Part shown: one piece after another, positions 62,553-64,000 of the stretch
How the letters are laid out: every line of letters starts with the position of its first letter
How positions within the stretch are numbered: the stretch's first letter is position 1
NCBI RefSeq assembly: GCF_000384395.1
Contig: NZ_ARWE01000001.1
Location: forward strand, 62,001-126,000
DNA: 64,000 nucleotides
Reading direction: 5' to 3'
DNA from: Geopsychrobacter electrodiphilus DSM 16401
Lineage (GTDB): Bacteria; Desulfobacterota; Desulfuromonadia; Desulfuromonadales; Geopsychrobacteraceae
Notes under the pieces: model-generated
The model's input: only the letters and a program-made list of their open reading frames with translations
Databases searched by the model: none
Told to the model about the DNA's origin: nothing
Position numbers and translations under genes: made by a program

Positions 62553-64000
62553 TTAATTATGGAGACCCTCTGTGGCAGGGGTCGGTCCGGCGGATTTTTC
62601 AAGATGGGGAAAGTAGTAACTGTTACGCCCGGTCTGCTTAACCTGGTACATCGCGGTATCGGCGACACACATCAGATCAGCTATGCTCTTGCTGTCATGA
62701 GGGTAGATCGCGCCGCCGATCGAAGCGGAGATTTGGCGGATACCGCCAGGAAGGACGAAGGGCTCTGCCAGGGTCTTAAGCAAACGTTCTGCTGGGAGGA
62801 GAACCTCGTTGACGTCTTTCAGGACTGGCAGAATGATGGTGAATTCATCCCCCCCCAGGCGTGCGACCGTGTCGGTCTCGCGCAGACAGGTGCTCATGCG
62901 TTTGGCGACCTGGCGCAGAAGTTCATCACCATTGTCATGACCCAGGGTGTCGTTGACGGCTTTAAATTGGTCGAGATCGATAAACATCAGGCAGGCCAGA
63001 TGTTTATCACGGTCACAGTTTCCCAGGGCCTGTTTCAGCCGATCCATGAAGAGGCTTCGATTCGGAAGCCCGGTGAGAGCATCGAAGTTGGCCTGTTGCC
63101 AGACGAGGTCCTGGGCGGCTTTACGCAGAGTGATGTCGCGCAAAACGCTCTGTACCGCCGCCTCGCCTGCATAGAAGGTTACAGATCGGCCAATTTCAAC
63201 GTCGAGACTCTTGCCGTCTAGGCGGATAATTTGCTCTTCGACATGGAGGTGTGTGTTTTTTTTAGTTTCGACTTCGGAAATTTGCCTGAAAGCGGTTTTG
63301 TGGTAATGGGGGTGGATCAGTTCGTTGAGGGAGCGGCCAACGAGATCCTCTTTACTCTTTGCACAAAAGAGTATGTTTGCCGCTCGGTTGGCGTATAAAA
63401 CGTTGGCATGACGGTGCACTATGATCGCATCAGGCGAGCTGTCGATCAGCGCGTGATAGCTCTCCTGAGTTTCGCGCAGGGTCTTCTCTGTGTGTTTCAG
63501 GTTGGTTAGATCATGCAGCGTCTGTATCACAGCGACCAGCGTGCCATTCTGGTCGTGGATCGGCGCTGCATCGAAGGTCAGATATTTCGACCTGCCGTTA
63601 TACAGTTTGAGCCAGCCTTCAGCCTGAATACTATTTTCGACCAGCGGTGAGTCGGCTAACAGGGGGTAAAGATCGAAGGCGGCAGAGTAGTCCTTGTCCA
63701 GCACAATGTCAGCCAGGCAGGGGCGCTCCGAGGGGTAGAAGGCCTGCCAATGAAGATTTGTCCCTAGAATGTCGTTAGCCTTGAGACCGGTCAATTTCTC
63801 AACCGCCTGCGTCCATATCAACACCCTGTGGTTCACATCGAGAACAAAGCAGGGGGTGGCAGAATTTTGCAGCAGGTTGAGGGTGAACTCACGTTCCCTC
63901 GCTACCTCGGTCATTAACCCATCAAAGGTCGCGGCCAGGGTGGTTATTTCATCCCCCTGACCTCTAACAGGGTGACTTTTATCAGCATCTGGCGGAGAAA
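62553..64000 (-). CDS. HAMP-PAS-PAS-GGDEF diguanylate cyclase, N-terminus beyond window
   Basis: At least 482 codons are visible; the frame is open at the right edge, with an in-frame HAMP-like end (GQGDEITTLAATFDGLM) before an internal ATG at 63914, so the true start lies outside. Two PAS domains follow (NSATPCFVLDVNHRVLIWTQ; DSSPDAIIVHRHANVLYANR), then a GGDEF domain with RLGGDEFTII and the inhibitory I-site RETD five residues before it. It synthesises cyclic di-GMP and is probably product-inhibited. HAMP implies a membrane sensor domain upstream. The stop is 171 bp before the TAXI gene. Confidence 0.92.
   Translation of the reverse strand, partial: SPPDADKSHPVRGQGDEITTLAATFDGLMTEVAREREFTLNLLQNSATPCFVLDVNHRVLIWTQAVEKLTGLKANDILGTNLHWQAFYPSERPCLADIVLDKDYSAAFDLYPLLADSPLVENSIQAEGWLKLYNGRSKYLTFDAAPIHDQNGTLVAVIQTLHDLTNLKHTEKTLRETQESYHALIDSSPDAIIVHRHANVLYANRAANILFCAKSKEDLVGRSLNELIHPHYHKTAFRQISEVETKKNTHLHVEEQIIRLDGKSLDVEIGRSVTFYAGEAAVQSVLRDITLRKAAQDLVWQQANFDALTGLPNRSLFMDRLKQALGNCDRDKHLACLMFIDLDQFKAVNDTLGHDNGDELLRQVAKRMSTCLRETDTVARLGGDEFTIILPVLKDVNEVLLPAERLLKTLAEPFVLPGGIRQISASIGGAIYPHDSKSIADLMCVADTAMYQVKQTGRNSYYFPHLEKSAGPTPATEGLHN

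Noticed and set aside
1-64000. tRNA, rRNA, CRISPR arrays or intact insertion sequences
   Set aside because: No cloverleaf-like block, rRNA core sequence, regular repeat-spacer pattern or transposase gene was recognised by reading; a covariance-model scan could still find a missed tRNA.

Overview
The window looks like chromosome from a Gram-negative, anaerobically respiring member of the Desulfuromonadia (Desulfuromonas/Geopsychrobacter/Pelobacter-like). Grounds: a selenocysteine-containing Tat-exported formate dehydrogenase, membrane-anchored multihaem c-type cytochromes, a cytochrome/Fe-S/NrfD quinone module, an F-type ATP synthase F0 block (atpI-atpB-atpE) separated from the F1 genes, lipoproteins with lipoboxes, and sigma54-type regulation. 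The genus is an inference. I saw no rRNA, tRNA, CRISPR array, prophage or intact insertion sequence.

Layout. 1-651 (-): 5' part of a formate dehydrogenase alpha gene; the in-frame TGA at 85-87 is read as selenocysteine and the frame runs off the left edge. 963-5898 (+): a tightly overlapping operon of an NtrC-type sigma54 activator, a periplasmic ligand-binding protein and a sensor kinase, divergent from the dehydrogenase, which has a -24/-12-like promoter. 5917-6276: a cmoA remnant. 6255-13000: a HExxH lipoprotein, TesB thioesterase, a large PKD/beta-helix lipoprotein and cyclopropane-fatty-acid synthase.

13262-29762 (-): a 13-gene fatty-acid block. fadL has its own promoter and terminator. 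It is followed by a 12-gene run: acyl-CoA synthetase, FadN-type hydratase/dehydrogenase, thiolase, acyl-CoA dehydrogenase, MBL hydrolase, dienoyl-CoA reductase-like enzyme, hotdog protein, chalcone-isomerase-fold exported protein, second acyl-CoA dehydrogenase, Fe-S protein, YciI protein and a small ferredoxin that appears to start at ATA. Both promoters carry the same ACGT-NN-ACGT element.

30174-44653: hemL; atpI/B/E; an octahaem cytochrome; a polytopic membrane protein; a tetrahaem cytochrome/Fe-S/NrfD operon (Cbc4-like); small housekeeping genes (LapA-like, isochorismatase, DksA-like, YdcZ-like); a UbiD decarboxylase; DUF2141 and dihaem lipoproteins. 44708-51991 (-): MerA-like flavoprotein, uvrB, M23 peptidase, DUF748 protein. 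52302-59176: a glycerol-phosphate-type (Ugp) ABC transporter with divergent ATPase, a nucleoside-recognition membrane protein, and an sn-glycerol-1-phosphate dehydrogenase homologue as the last transporter-operon gene. 59194-64000 (-): fused TRAP permease, TAXI solute-binding protein, and a HAMP-PAS-PAS-GGDEF diguanylate cyclase running off the right edge.

The genes suggest an organism that takes up and beta-oxidises long-chain fatty acids, oxidises formate, and passes electrons through periplasmic haem and Fe-S proteins. The most notable candidates for new biology are the sigma54 kinase/binding-protein/activator system beside formate dehydrogenase, the Ugp-G1P dehydrogenase operon, and the extended fatty-acid operon with its periplasmic CHI-fold protein and shared operator.
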